DNA of 5,500 bases from Xanthobacteraceae bacterium (GCA_030043175.1 JASHYD010000614.1:1-5500), one strand, 5' to 3'. Shown: positions 1 through 5,500, numbered from the stretch's first letter. The notes: a model not told the origin generated them from the letters alone. A program made the numbers and translations.

Positions 1-1367
1 GAGGCAACGCCATAGGGAGCGATAACCGCCCAGGCGGCGGGCGCCAAGATGACCAGTGGGTGAATCAGCAACGTGAGCGAGACGAGAACAATCTCTGGCT
101 TCTCGATCTTCTTGCCAAGGAATTCCGGCGTTCGCCCAACCATCAGGCCGGCAATGAACACGCCGATGATGCCGTAGACGAGGGCGGCCAGGAATCCGAC
201 GCCCTTTCCACCAAACACGCATTGCAGCATCATGCCGACAAAGGTCCCCATGCCGCCGAGCGGCGTGAAGCTGTCGTGCATCGAGTTCACGCTGCCTGTC
301 GTAAAGCTAGTGGTGACAAGGCCGAACAGTCCACTCTGGACGACGCCGAACCGGACTTCCTTGCCCTCCATATTGCCGCCGGGCTGAGTCGCGCTTGCCG
401 CCACATCGATGCCCGCCTTCGCCAGCATTGGCGTGCCGGCCTGTTCCGGGACGACGACGACTGGCAGGAAAAAGATCAGCAGCACTGCCATGACGCCGTA
501 CAGAACCCAGCCTTGGCGGCGGTTGCCGATCATCCAACCGAAGCAAAGCACGATCGAGCTCGGCAGCACGATCATCAGCAGCGTCTGCACCAAATTGGTG
601 ATAGGGGTCGGATTCTCAAAAGGATGCGAGGCGTTGGCATTGAAGAAGCCGCCCCCATTAGTCCCGAGATGTTTGATGGTTTCGAGCGAAGCAACTGGCC
701 CTAGCGCGATCGTCTGGTCTGCTCCCTGCATCGTATGCGCGGTTGCGCTTGCGACAAGGGTCTGCGGTTCGCCTTGCTGGATCAGCAGCAACGCGAGCAC
801 GAATGAAGCCGGCATCAGCACGCGCGTGGTGAAGCGGATCAGGTCCCGATAGAAATTCCCCAGATTGGCGCCTCCGTCCTTCACCGTGAAGGCTCGGATG
901 AACGCCATCGCGACAACAAAGCCGGTCGTCGCGGAGGTGAACATCGGGAACGTGATGGCCGCCATCTGGCTGAAGTTCGAGAGTGTGGTTTCACCGCCGT
1001 AGCCCTGCCAGTCGGTATTGGTGATAAAGCTTACGGCCGTATTGAACGCGAGCAGGGGCTCCATTCCGGCGAACTGCTGGGAATTCAGCGGCAGATGATC
1101 CTGAAACACCAGCACCAGAAAAATGATCAGGCCCATGATCAGATTCGTCGCCAGCATGTGCAGCGTATAAGCTTTCCAGTTCATCGCCTCGCTGCAGACA
1201 CGCCGTCCGATCAGCAGGTAAATGAAATTGTCTAGCGGATCCAACATACCGTCCAGCAGGGTCTTCCGGTCGGTGACGACGCGAGCCAGATAGCCCCCTA
1301 CCGGGATGCTGATCAGGAGGCCCAACAGGAACGTCAATCCGATTTGCAGCCAACCTTGCAGTGTCAT
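1..1367 (-). CDS. kdpA: KdpA, potassium-translocating subunit of the KdpFABC ATPase (3' end beyond window)
   Basis: KdpA is the channel-like inner-membrane subunit that selects and binds K+ for the ATP-driven KdpFABC pump. I translated it from the ATG at 1367 to the left edge: 455 codons with no stop or frameshift. The family is about 560 residues, so roughly the last 100 are missing. The N-terminus MTLQGWLQIG is typical. Selectivity-filter loops are visible: TNTDWQGYGGE at residues 116-126, GTNGGGFFNANASHPFENPT from residue 235, and the third loop with MHDSFTPLGGMG. GLMVGRTPEFLGKKIE, a strongly conserved KdpA stretch, follows. Hydrophobic helices alternate with these loops. The start is fixed by GAGGA at 1377-1373, five bases upstream. 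It lies 18 bp downstream of kdpF, and kdpB and kdpC are expected next. Long plus-strand frames over this region are shadows. The identification is certain. Confidence 0.98.
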   Translation of the reverse strand, partial: MTLQGWLQIGLTFLLGLLISIPVGGYLARVVTDRKTLLDGMLDPLDNFIYLLIGRRVCSEAMNWKAYTLHMLATNLIMGLIIFLVLVFQDHLPLNSQQFAGMEPLLAFNTAVSFITNTDWQGYGGETTLSNFSQMAAITFPMFTSATTGFVVAMAFIRAFTVKDGGANLGNFYRDLIRFTTRVLMPASFVLALLLIQQGEPQTLVASATAHTMQGADQTIALGPVASLETIKHLGTNGGGFFNANASHPFENPTPITNLVQTLLMIVLPSSIVLCFGWMIGNRRQGWVLYGVMAVLLIFFLPVVVVPEQAGTPMLAKAGIDVAASATQPGGNMEGKEVRFGVVQSGLFGLVTTSFTTGSVNSMHDSFTPLGGMGTFVGMMLQCVFGGKGVGFLAALVYGIIGVFIAGLMVGRTPEFLGKKIEKPEIVLVSLTLLIHPLVILAPAAWAVIAPYGVA

Positions 1368-1372
1368 GGCAT

Positions 1373-1377
1373 TCCTC
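1373..1377 (-). promoter_or_regulatory. Ribosome binding site of kdpA
   Basis: GAGGA on the minus strand, five bases before the kdpA ATG at 1367, in the 18-bp gap after kdpF. It decides the kdpA start. Confidence 0.7.
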
Positions 1378-1385
1378 GGTGACGC

Positions 1386-1469
1386 TCAGAACCGTTCGGG
1401 GTGGATCACTGCGTAGAAGAGATAGATGACGAGAGCGACAACGATCGCCAATAGCACGTACAGGGCCAT
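1386..1469 (-). CDS. kdpF: KdpF, small membrane subunit of the Kdp potassium ATPase
   Basis: This is a 27-residue protein starting MALYVLLAIVVALVIYLFYA and ending VIHPERF. It is one transmembrane helix followed by the short polar tail (P-E-R/K-F) characteristic of KdpF, which in known systems packs against KdpA and stabilises the KdpFABC complex in the inner membrane. The start is supported by AAGGAG at 1481-1476, six bases before the ATG. The stop is 18 bp before kdpA, so the two are almost certainly co-transcribed. Length and position directly ahead of kdpA match the family; the assignment comes from this pattern and not from a search. Confidence 0.93.
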   Translation of the reverse strand: MALYVLLAIVVALVIYLFYAVIHPERF

Positions 1470-1475
1470 GCTCAG

Positions 1476-1481
1476 CTCCTT
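1476..1481 (-). promoter_or_regulatory. Ribosome binding site of kdpF
   Basis: AAGGAG on the minus strand, six bases before the ATG at 1469. It supports the 27-residue reading frame, which is too short to be trusted on length alone. Confidence 0.75.
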
Positions 1482-1504
1482 GCGGATGCCGCCGATCGCG
1501 TGGT

Positions 1505-1606
1505 CTATGACGTCGACTCGGGTGCGATCACGCCCTCAGAAAAAAATACCAATCCGGCAAACAGGCCGAAGATTCCAAGCATGAGAAGAAGCATCAGGAT
1601 GATCAT
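1505..1606 (-). CDS. 33-residue single-helix membrane protein ahead of kdpF
   Basis: A short ORF opens with ATG at 1606, six bases after a near-perfect GGAGG (1617-1613). It encodes 33 residues: MIILMLLLMLGIFGLFAGL, then VFFSEGVIAPESTS. Residues 2-22 form one very hydrophobic helix; the tail is short and polar. It ends 35 bp before kdpF on the same strand, so it would be the first gene of the kdp transcript. It lacks the PERF-type tail of KdpF, so it is not simply a second kdpF copy by motif. I do not recognise a named family. It may be an accessory Kdp subunit, an unrelated small membrane protein, or a translated leader. The strong binding site and the clean membrane helix argue that it is translated; its function is unknown. 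Confidence 0.55.
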   Translation of the reverse strand: MIILMLLLMLGIFGLFAGLVFFSEGVIAPESTS

Positions 1607-1612
1607 GCCGCG

Positions 1613-1617
1613 CCTCC
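1613..1617 (-). promoter_or_regulatory. Ribosome binding site of the 33-residue ORF
   Basis: GGAGG on the minus strand, six bases before the ATG at 1606 and preceded by an eight-A run (1626-1619), a favourable unstructured context. This is the main evidence that the mini-ORF is translated. Confidence 0.65.
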
Positions 1618-1654
1618 GTTTTTTTTAAAAATACGGGCAATTGAGCCTTGAGTA

Positions 1655-1683
1655 TTGATATGCCTCAACACAGGTCTGTTCAA
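1655..1683 (-). promoter_or_regulatory. Candidate sigma70-type promoter of the kdp operon
   Basis: On the minus strand, TTGAAC (1683-1678) and TATCAA (1660-1655) are separated by exactly 17 bases. Each box matches four of six consensus positions. Transcription would begin near 1648, leaving about 40 bases of leader before the 33-residue ORF. Position and spacing fit the kdp operon, but each box is weak. kdp promoters in other bacteria are activated by KdpE; I cannot point to a proven KdpE site here. Confidence 0.35.
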
Positions 1684-1760
1684 TTTGGGAGGCGCCTAGT
1701 TTAGCGCCGCGTAAGTAGCATCGTGGGACACGCGATCGTTCCTGGGTTAGCGATTGGTCA

Positions 1761-1775
1761 GGCGACCCTGTCGCC
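1761..1775. repeat. Short perfect hairpin GGCGAC-CCT-GTCGCC
   Basis: A six-base perfect inverted repeat with a three-base loop. No T-run follows on either strand, so it is not a standard intrinsic terminator. A looser second pair, TGCTCCAA (1781-1788) and TTGGAGCA (1826-1833), lies just to the right. The role is unknown. Confidence 0.4.
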
Positions 1776-1947
1776 ATAGTTGCTCCAACGAAGCAATCGC
1801 AACGATGCTGGTGCTGTTGATCCCTTTGGAGCATGCCATGCCTCCGCTTCGAACGGCGTTGGGGCAAACGTACGGCTGCTACTTGCCTCAAGCTGCCAAC
1901 GCCCCGATATGAGCGCTCAGCCCGCGACCGCCCGATACCCCCTCTGC

Positions 1948-2052
1948 CTAGGTCCAGGCGCTGGCGACAATGTATTCTGGGTGCTCATCTCGCATTTGCG
2001 CGATGACGACCACCAACTCCGTCTTCGTCTGCTCGGTGCGAGCCAGTAACAT
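1948..2052 (-). CDS. Possible 34-residue small protein, unrecognised
   Basis: An ATG at 2052 opens a minus-strand frame of 34 residues beginning MLLARTEQTKTELVVVIAQM and continuing RDEHPEYIVASAWT. The composition is protein-like: a charged N-terminus, then a likely helix. It lies immediately downstream of the AT-rich repeat patch, but no ribosome binding site precedes it (the bases before the ATG are CCTTTAATCC). It may be the remnant of a longer decayed gene or a chance ORF. No family is recognised. Confidence 0.2.
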   Translation of the reverse strand: MLLARTEQTKTELVVVIAQMRDEHPEYIVASAWT

Positions 2053-2059
2053 GGATTAA

Positions 2060-2121
2060 AGGTCATATAAAAACGAGAGGGAACGACACGTCGCAATATA
2101 AAGAGGTCATAAAGGTCATAA
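2060..2121. repeat. AT-rich patch with three AGGTCATA repeats
   Basis: AGGTCATAA occurs twice in perfect head-to-tail tandem at 2104-2112 and 2113-2121. A third copy, AGGTCATAT, is at 2060-2068, 44 bp to the left. On the minus strand these read TTATGACCT. Tandem half-sites next to AT-rich DNA resemble binding sites of OmpR/PhoB-type response regulators, although those usually recur at about 11 bp and not 9. Which gene they might control is unclear: the kdp operon starts about 450 bp away on the minus strand. Confidence 0.5.
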
Positions 2122-2139
2122 ACTCTGCGAATCTCTCGA

Positions 2140-2159
2140 AGCGAGTTAATTAGATCGCT
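2140..2159. promoter_or_regulatory. Operator-like 20-bp dyad centred on TAATTA
   Basis: The site is AGCGA-GT-TAATTA-GA-TCGCT. The two five-base arms and the central six bases are perfectly symmetric, and only the GT/GA positions are not. This is the shape expected of a site for a homodimeric regulator. It lies 18 bp right of the AGGTCATA repeats. A regulator cannot be named from sequence. Confidence 0.3.
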
Positions 2160-2235
2160 TATCAGAGGCGACGCACACCTGAGCGGTTCAATTCGGCGAA
2201 CGCTCTAGGAATTGCAAGCTGGTTGGTGCGAAGAT

Positions 2236-2591
2236 TCAGGCCGCCATATCGAGCTGGCCGATGAGTGCCCGCTCTTTTGGCAGCTCCAGTGCGGAGTACC
2301 GGCGATACTGCGTTGTCTGCTGTGAAGCGAGTTTGTCAATCCGTAGTGCGCATTTGCTTATACTGCTCGCTTGGAGGCCCTTGTTACCTGGCAGGGTCCC
2401 TTGCAAGCTACGGACGATGTCGCGAAAGGGCTTATCGGTTGCCAAGTATTGGTGGTAAGCGCGTATGATTTCCGCACGGGGGGGGGGAAATCGGCCTCTC
2501 TCAAGTAGATATAAAGATTTCGGTCAGCGCCGCTCGTCGGCTGGCCCGGCCCTACGCCATCAGTGTCATCACAATGTCCCCGCCACGGCAA
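2236..2591 (-). pseudogene. Possible decayed protein gene, frame broken at a poly-G run
   Basis: The minus-strand frame ending at 2236 gives 69 or more protein-like residues, including RAEIIRAYHQYLATDKPFRD and the C-terminus ALELPKERALIGQLDMAA. Just upstream the same frame is less convincing, while the neighbouring frame reads DRNLYIYLREADFPPP up to a run of ten C on this strand (2487-2478). Adding one base to that run joins the two parts as ...DFPPPRAEII.... This suggests a single-base deletion in a homopolymer, a sequencing error, or a phase-variable tract. No good start or ribosome binding site is seen before 2591, and I recognise no family. It may also be chance. Confidence 0.27.
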
Positions 2592-3180
2592 TGGTCAGAC
2601 GACCTGGCCTGGAGGGCCAGGCGGCGCGCAGCCCGATGGTACTATGGGGGCTACCGCCGGTCGCATCTCGCGACCTGCCGCAACTCCGCTCCGCAGGACG
2701 CCCCTGCCTCCTTTCGACGATAACCCGACCCCACACACCCCCCTGATCGCAGCGGCGGGTGTGTTCACCTCGCTCATGGCGGTGTCACCGGCTACGGCAC
2801 CGGGCGCGCTCATGTTGCTTGTGCTGGTACCGATCGTCGGCCCAGAGCCGGTGACGTCGATCATCGCTATTGCGGCAACGCTCACCAACGTGAGCGGCGC
2901 GTTTATTTTGGAAGGATCGGACCCTGCCACGGTCGCGAAGAATCAACATTCACCCCTCCGCAAATCGACATTGCCTCGCATACTGCGTTGCACAGTCGAT
3001 CTCGGAAATGGGTCATCGAGGGGCGAATTAATCTGGAGCCTCACATTCGAGGATCAATTGCCCGCAGATAGCGACCTGGAGCACCGGGCGAGAGAAGTGA
3101 ATGGCGGGCACGTGGTCGCCCGACTCCGAAAAATTGCGCGGATGCTGTCAATGTGCTGGCATCCATAGGAATATCAGTGA

Positions 3181-3429
3181 TCAGAAATCCTTTTTTCGCA
3201 ATGGGGGTGCCTGGGTCGTCTCGTCCGTGCCGATCAAAGCGGCGACTTGCTTGGTGACGCGCTCGCACTCCGCAGCGAGTTGACCGTTACTTGCGCGCTC
3301 CAGGTCGCTCTCTCGCTTCTGAAACTGCGCCGCCACGGTATTCCACAGCTTGTCGGTGAGCTCCTGCGAGAACGCCGAATCCTTGCTCTTCAAGAACGCG
3401 CGGAGCCCGGCCTTTGCGCGGTCAAACTG
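3181..3429 (-). pseudogene. C-terminal part of the PDZ protein, separated by the TAG
   Basis: Directly after the TAG (3432-3430) the same reading frame continues for 82 residues to TGA at 3183-3181. It begins QFDRAKAGLRAFLKSKDSAF and includes ELTDKLWNTVAAQFQKRESD; it ends PPLRKKDF. It is charged and helix-rich, with protein-like codon use, and it has no ribosome binding site of its own. Together with the upstream part it makes a 222-codon gene with one stop inside. A single base change (for example CAG, AAG or TGG to TAG) would explain it. If the stop is real, the protein is shortened to 139 residues and loses this tail, whose role is unknown. Confidence 0.65.
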
Positions 3430-3849
3430 CTACAACCGTTCGGTACAGACTTGCAGCGTTAGGTAGTCCGCATAAGCCGGATCGAGTTGTTCCGCGGCCG
3501 CGCGCTCGAAGGTGGTCGCCTGATCGCCAAGCTTCACCGTCGTGGTGCCCTGGTTTCCTCTGCGAATGACGGTCACCGCCACGTCCTTCCCGGCAGGCGT
3601 CTCGGCAACGATCTGCGACAGCCCGGCCGCATCCTTTATGTCCTTGTCGTCGAAGCGGACGATCAGATCGCCCGGCTCGATGCCGGCGGCCTGGGCCGGT
3701 CCATCTGGTTCGGTCTTTCCAACGAATGCACCCGCCATAAGTTGGACGCCGAGATAGCCAGGCTTGGAGGATTCGTCCTGCGGGCTTTGGGCGTCGGCCT
3801 GGTATGAAGCAAAGATGATGAGAATAGGCGCAAGAAATAGAGGTTTCAA
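3430..3849 (-). CDS. Secreted or periplasmic single-PDZ-domain protein (N-terminal part, ends at in-frame TAG)
   Basis: From the TTG at 3849 the protein begins MKPLFLAPILIIFASYQADA, a clear signal peptide with likely cleavage after A-D-A. Residues about 31-110 form a PDZ domain: the peptide-binding loop GYLGVQ, then GPAQAAGIEPGDLIVRFDDK, a conserved PDZ core also seen in HtrA/DegP proteins, then the VAVTVIRRG strand. No trypsin-like protease domain is present, so it is probably a binding or scaffold protein of the cell envelope. The frame extends back to a GTG at 3921, but those extra residues would bury the signal peptide, and GGAGA sits six bases before the TTG, so I prefer the TTG. Residue 140 is a TAG stop, and the same frame continues beyond it. 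The PDZ domain itself is complete. The substrate is unknown. Confidence 0.8.
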   Translation of the reverse strand: MKPLFLAPILIIFASYQADAQSPQDESSKPGYLGVQLMAGAFVGKTEPDGPAQAAGIEPGDLIVRFDDKDIKDAAGLSQIVAETPAGKDVAVTVIRRGNQGTTTVKLGDQATTFERAAAEQLDPAYADYLTLQVCTERL

Positions 3850-3855
3850 TGTCGG

Positions 3856-3860
3856 TCTCC
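3856..3860 (-). promoter_or_regulatory. Ribosome binding site that selects the TTG start of the PDZ gene
   Basis: GGAGA on the minus strand, six bases before the TTG at 3849. It favours this start over the GTG at 3921, which has only a weak GAG nearby. Confidence 0.5.
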
Positions 3861-4174
3861 GGGGAACGGGACATGCAGGCTCTGCGAGAATCGCTCGACG
3901 CGCTGTATCGAACAGACGCACCGTTTACTCACAGTCGGTTCGTCTCGCCTTGCGTTATATCAAGAGGATCAGAGGAGGGCGACTTTTCAGCCGTTACTCG
4001 TTGCCCTTGAGACTGAGGATCTAGGGGATGATGTCGCCCAACATCGGGATGCCGGTATGGGGTGCCGTGAGTGCCACCGTCAAGGCGCGGCCGTCATTCC
4101 GGGGGTCGCGGCGACGCCTGGCGTGATGTACTCAGAGATAGAGCCTCTTTCAAAGAACGAATGGGTGGCTGAAG

Positions 4175-4197
4175 GTTGCATCTCATTAATATGCAAC
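4175..4197. repeat. Perfect 7-bp hairpin upstream of the transposase
   Basis: GTTGCAT (4175-4181) and ATGCAAC (4191-4197) are perfect inverted arms around a nine-base AT-rich loop. No T-run follows, so it is not a typical terminator. It may belong to the IS left end or be an operator. Confidence 0.4.
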
Positions 4198-4213
4198 TCT
4201 GTTGCTGCTGTTG

Positions 4214-4293
4214 AGCCTGTGGAGTTGTGGGCGGCGATTCCTCGGAAGGCTTCACACCCTGTCCGCTCGCCGCCGTCCATAAATCCACAGGCT
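4214..4293. repeat. 10-bp inverted repeat AGCCTGTGGA / TCCACAGGCT
   Basis: AGCCTGTGGA at 4214-4223 is matched by its exact reverse complement at 4284-4293, with 60 bp between. It lies about 90-170 bp before the transposase start. Significance is uncertain. Confidence 0.4.
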
Positions 4294-4385
4294 GAGCTGC
4301 GACGGTTCACGCGTTGACTGCGTTGGACACGAGCTGCTGTGGTCCGGCCTCCCTCAAAGGGATTGGCAAACTCGGTGGAGAGCAA

Positions 4386-5500
4386 GTGACGGACCAGATC
4401 AACGACTTGTTTGCAAGAGCTCTTGGTATCGCTGACCCGTGGTTCGTCAAGGAGGTGGACTTCGACGCCGGCAAGCAGGAGATGACCATTCGCGTTGACT
4501 TCGTGCGTGGCGCCCGCTTCGGTCATCCGAGGGCCGCCGGCGAACAGAAGGTTCATGATACCGAGACCAAGCGGCTGCGGCACCTCAACTTCTTTCAGCA
4601 TCGATGCATTCTTGAAGTACGGTTGCCAAAGGGTGACGCTGCCGGATGACGGGGTGGCGCTGGTGGAACCCGACTGGTTCGGCAAGCTCTCGGGATTCAC
4701 CTTGCTATTCGAGGCTTTCGTGTTGAATCTCGCGCAGCATATGACCTTTGCCGCTGTCGCACGCGTCGTCGGCGAGAGCTGGCATCGAGTGACAACGGTT
4801 TGCAAGCGTTATGTCGATCTCGCCGTTGCCGCAACCGATCTGTCGGAGACCTCCAGCGTCGTCATCGACGAGACGTCCCATCAGCGCGGGCAGAAGTATC
4901 TTACGATCGTAGCCGATACCGACGCCCGCAAGGTCGTGCACGTCAACAAGGGCGCCAGCGCCGACAACGTCGCCGGCTTCGTCCAGCATCTGCGTAACCA
5001 CAACGGGTCGGCGGACAACATCATCACATCATCTCTGTCGCGATCGACATGTCGCCGGCCTTCATCAAGGGCGTCACCGAGCATCTGCCAAAGGCCGCGA
5101 TCACCTTCGACAAATTCCATGTGATCGCTCATGCGAGCGCCGCCGTGGACAAGATGCGACGCCTCGAGCAGAAGACCGATCCGGCGCTCAAGGGCCTGCG
5201 GTGGGCCTTGCTCAAGGACAGGAGCAAGCTGTCCCGCGAACAGGCCTATGACCTCGATCACCTCGTTGCCAGCTTCACCACCAGGCGCACCGCCCGCGCC
5301 TGGCTCTATCGCGAACAATTGCGCGACATCCTCTCCCGCAAGCAGTTCTACGTTGTTCCGTCAATGGTGCACCAACGTCATGCGCTCCAAGGTTCGGCCC
5401 ATGAAGGAGGTCGCCGCGATGATCCGCGGGCAATTCGACGGCATCGTCAACTGGGCCAGGTCACGTCAGACGAGCGGCTATATCGAGACCGTTAGACGAT
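4386..5500 (+). pseudogene. ISL3-family transposase, frameshifted and cut by the window edge
   Basis: A DDE transposase that would cut and paste its IS. The start is GTG 4386, with GGAG five bases upstream. Three frames carry consecutive family segments. 4386-4625: DQINDLFARALGIADPWFVK, then TKRLRHLNFFQHRCILEVRL. About 4630-5025: LVEPDWFGKLSGFTLLFEAF, MTFAAVARVVGESWHRV, and VVIDETSHQRGQKYLTIVAD with the first catalytic Asp at 4867. 5031-5357: ISVAIDMSPAFIKGVTEHLP (second Asp at 5046), TFDKFHVIAHASAAVDK, RTARAWLYREQL. 5362-end: QWCTNVMRSKVRPMKEVAAM, then SGYIE with the third acid at 5485. Breaks lie near 4628 (one extra base), 5018-5033 (8-bp duplication) and 5357-5362 (about 11 bp lost). The N-terminal CxxC zinc-finger pairs of many ISL3 transposases are absent. 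About 365 codons are seen; full length is near 430, so about 60-70 lie beyond the edge. It is certainly inactive. Confidence 0.95.
4386..5500 (+). mobile_element. ISL3-family insertion sequence, inactive (ends not defined)
   Basis: The IS is recognised by its transposase only. The left terminal repeat probably lies within the 250 bp before 4386 and the right end lies outside the window, so neither the terminal repeats nor the 8-bp target duplication usual for this family can be checked. Confidence 0.75.
5018..5033 (+). repeat. 8-bp perfect tandem duplication inside the transposase
   Basis: ACATCATC is present twice in direct tandem (5018-5025 and 5026-5033). Removing one copy restores the reading frame exactly (DNI-ISVAIDMSPAF), so the duplication is the mutation that broke the gene here. 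Confidence 0.85.

Larger units (their letters stand above)
1621..3180. other. About 1.5 kb without a confident gene
   Basis: Reading frames in this stretch are short, overlap each other on both strands and mostly lack ribosome binding sites or recognisable motifs. A plus-strand frame around 2745-2930 is rich in hydrophobic residues (for example ALMLLVLVPIVGPEP and TSIIAIAATLTNVSGAF) and could be a fragment of a membrane protein, but it runs on into protein-unlike sequence on both sides and I could not assign a family. The stretch may combine the upstream control region of kdp with remains of decayed genes. Individual repeats and one possible broken gene are listed separately. Confidence 0.5.
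3922..4385. other. Intergenic stretch between the PDZ gene and the IS transposase
   Basis: No convincing gene is found. Frames crossing the right side are shadows of, or run into, the transposase on the opposite strand. The stretch holds GTCATTCCGGGGG near 4094, resembling fragments common between genes in Bradyrhizobium-like genomes (recalled, not searched), and two inverted repeats (4175-4197 and 4214-4293). The left end of the IS should lie here, but without the right end I cannot identify its terminal inverted repeat. A 31-residue plus-strand frame near 4029-4128 begins MSPNIGMPVWGAVSATVKA after AGGGG; it could be real or chance. Confidence 0.4.

Noticed and set aside
60..704. A 214-residue plus-strand ORF
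   Set aside because: It lies antisense to intact kdpA, whose frame matches the KdpA family throughout. Its own translation is rich in H, R, D and Q and resembles no protein family.
1761..1775. An intrinsic terminator
   Set aside because: The stem is good, but no T-run follows on either strand.
1625..1891. An 88-residue minus-strand ORF upstream of the kdp genes
   Set aside because: It overlaps the candidate kdp promoter, has no clear ribosome binding site and shows no motif or protein-like pattern.
2563..3168. A 201-residue plus-strand ORF as a membrane protein
   Set aside because: Only a central part is hydrophobic; the flanks are proline/arginine-rich and protein-unlike, no ribosome binding site is seen and no family is recognised. 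It is mentioned only as a possible remnant.
4628..4634. A AAG GGT as a programmed -1 frameshift signal
   Set aside because: The -1 frame stops immediately at TGA 4634-4636, and the family continues in the +1 frame, so it cannot yield the full transposase.
4080..4805. A 241-residue minus-strand ORF
   Set aside because: It is the reverse-strand shadow of the ISL3 transposase; the plus strand carries the conserved family motifs.
5018..5033. A CRISPR-like or satellite repeat
   Set aside because: There are only two units of 8 bp, and the pair is explained by a single duplication inside a transposase gene.
4881..5318. A 145-residue minus-strand ORF
   Set aside because: It is also a shadow of the transposase, antisense to the DDE core.

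Overview
The window reads as a piece of an alphaproteobacterial chromosome of moderately high GC, most likely from the Rhizobiales (Bradyrhizobium/Rhodopseudomonas-like). That guess rests on the style of the KdpA protein, the codon choice and the type of ISL3-family transposase. The sequence does not prove a genus.

Left part (1-1606, minus strand): the start of a high-affinity potassium-uptake operon. Reading leftwards it holds a 33-codon membrane mini-ORF with a strong ribosome binding site (1606-1505), then kdpF (1469-1386), then kdpA (1367 to the left edge, 455 codons seen, no lesion). kdpB and kdpC would be expected beyond position 1. A candidate sigma70-type promoter sits at 1683-1655. 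KdpF stabilises and KdpA conducts K+ in the KdpFABC P-type ATPase, so the genes shown are the membrane and channel half of that pump.

Middle (about 1621-3180): roughly 1.5 kb without a confident gene. It holds small inverted repeats, an AT-rich patch with three AGGTCATA copies (2060-2121), a 20-bp dyad centred on TAATTA (2140-2159), and a possible decayed minus-strand gene whose frame breaks at a run of ten G (2478-2487). It looks like decayed or long regulatory DNA.

Right-centre (3181-3849, minus strand): a secreted or periplasmic protein with a signal peptide and one PDZ domain. A single in-frame TAG (3432-3430) splits it. The same frame continues for 82 protein-like codons to the natural stop at 3181, so the gene was recently intact or the TAG is an error or read through.

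Right part (4386 to the right edge, plus strand): an ISL3-family transposase whose reading frame is broken at least three times: an extra base near 4628, an exact 8-bp tandem duplication at 5018-5033, and a loss of about 11 bp near 5357-5362. All three DDE catalytic acids can still be found, in different frames. The IS is therefore dead, and it lies in a region that also carries a damaged PDZ gene and degenerate DNA, next to a healthy kdp operon. I see no clear new defence or mobile system. The best leads are the extra mini-protein ahead of kdpF, the amber codon in the PDZ gene and the 8-bp duplication in the IS.
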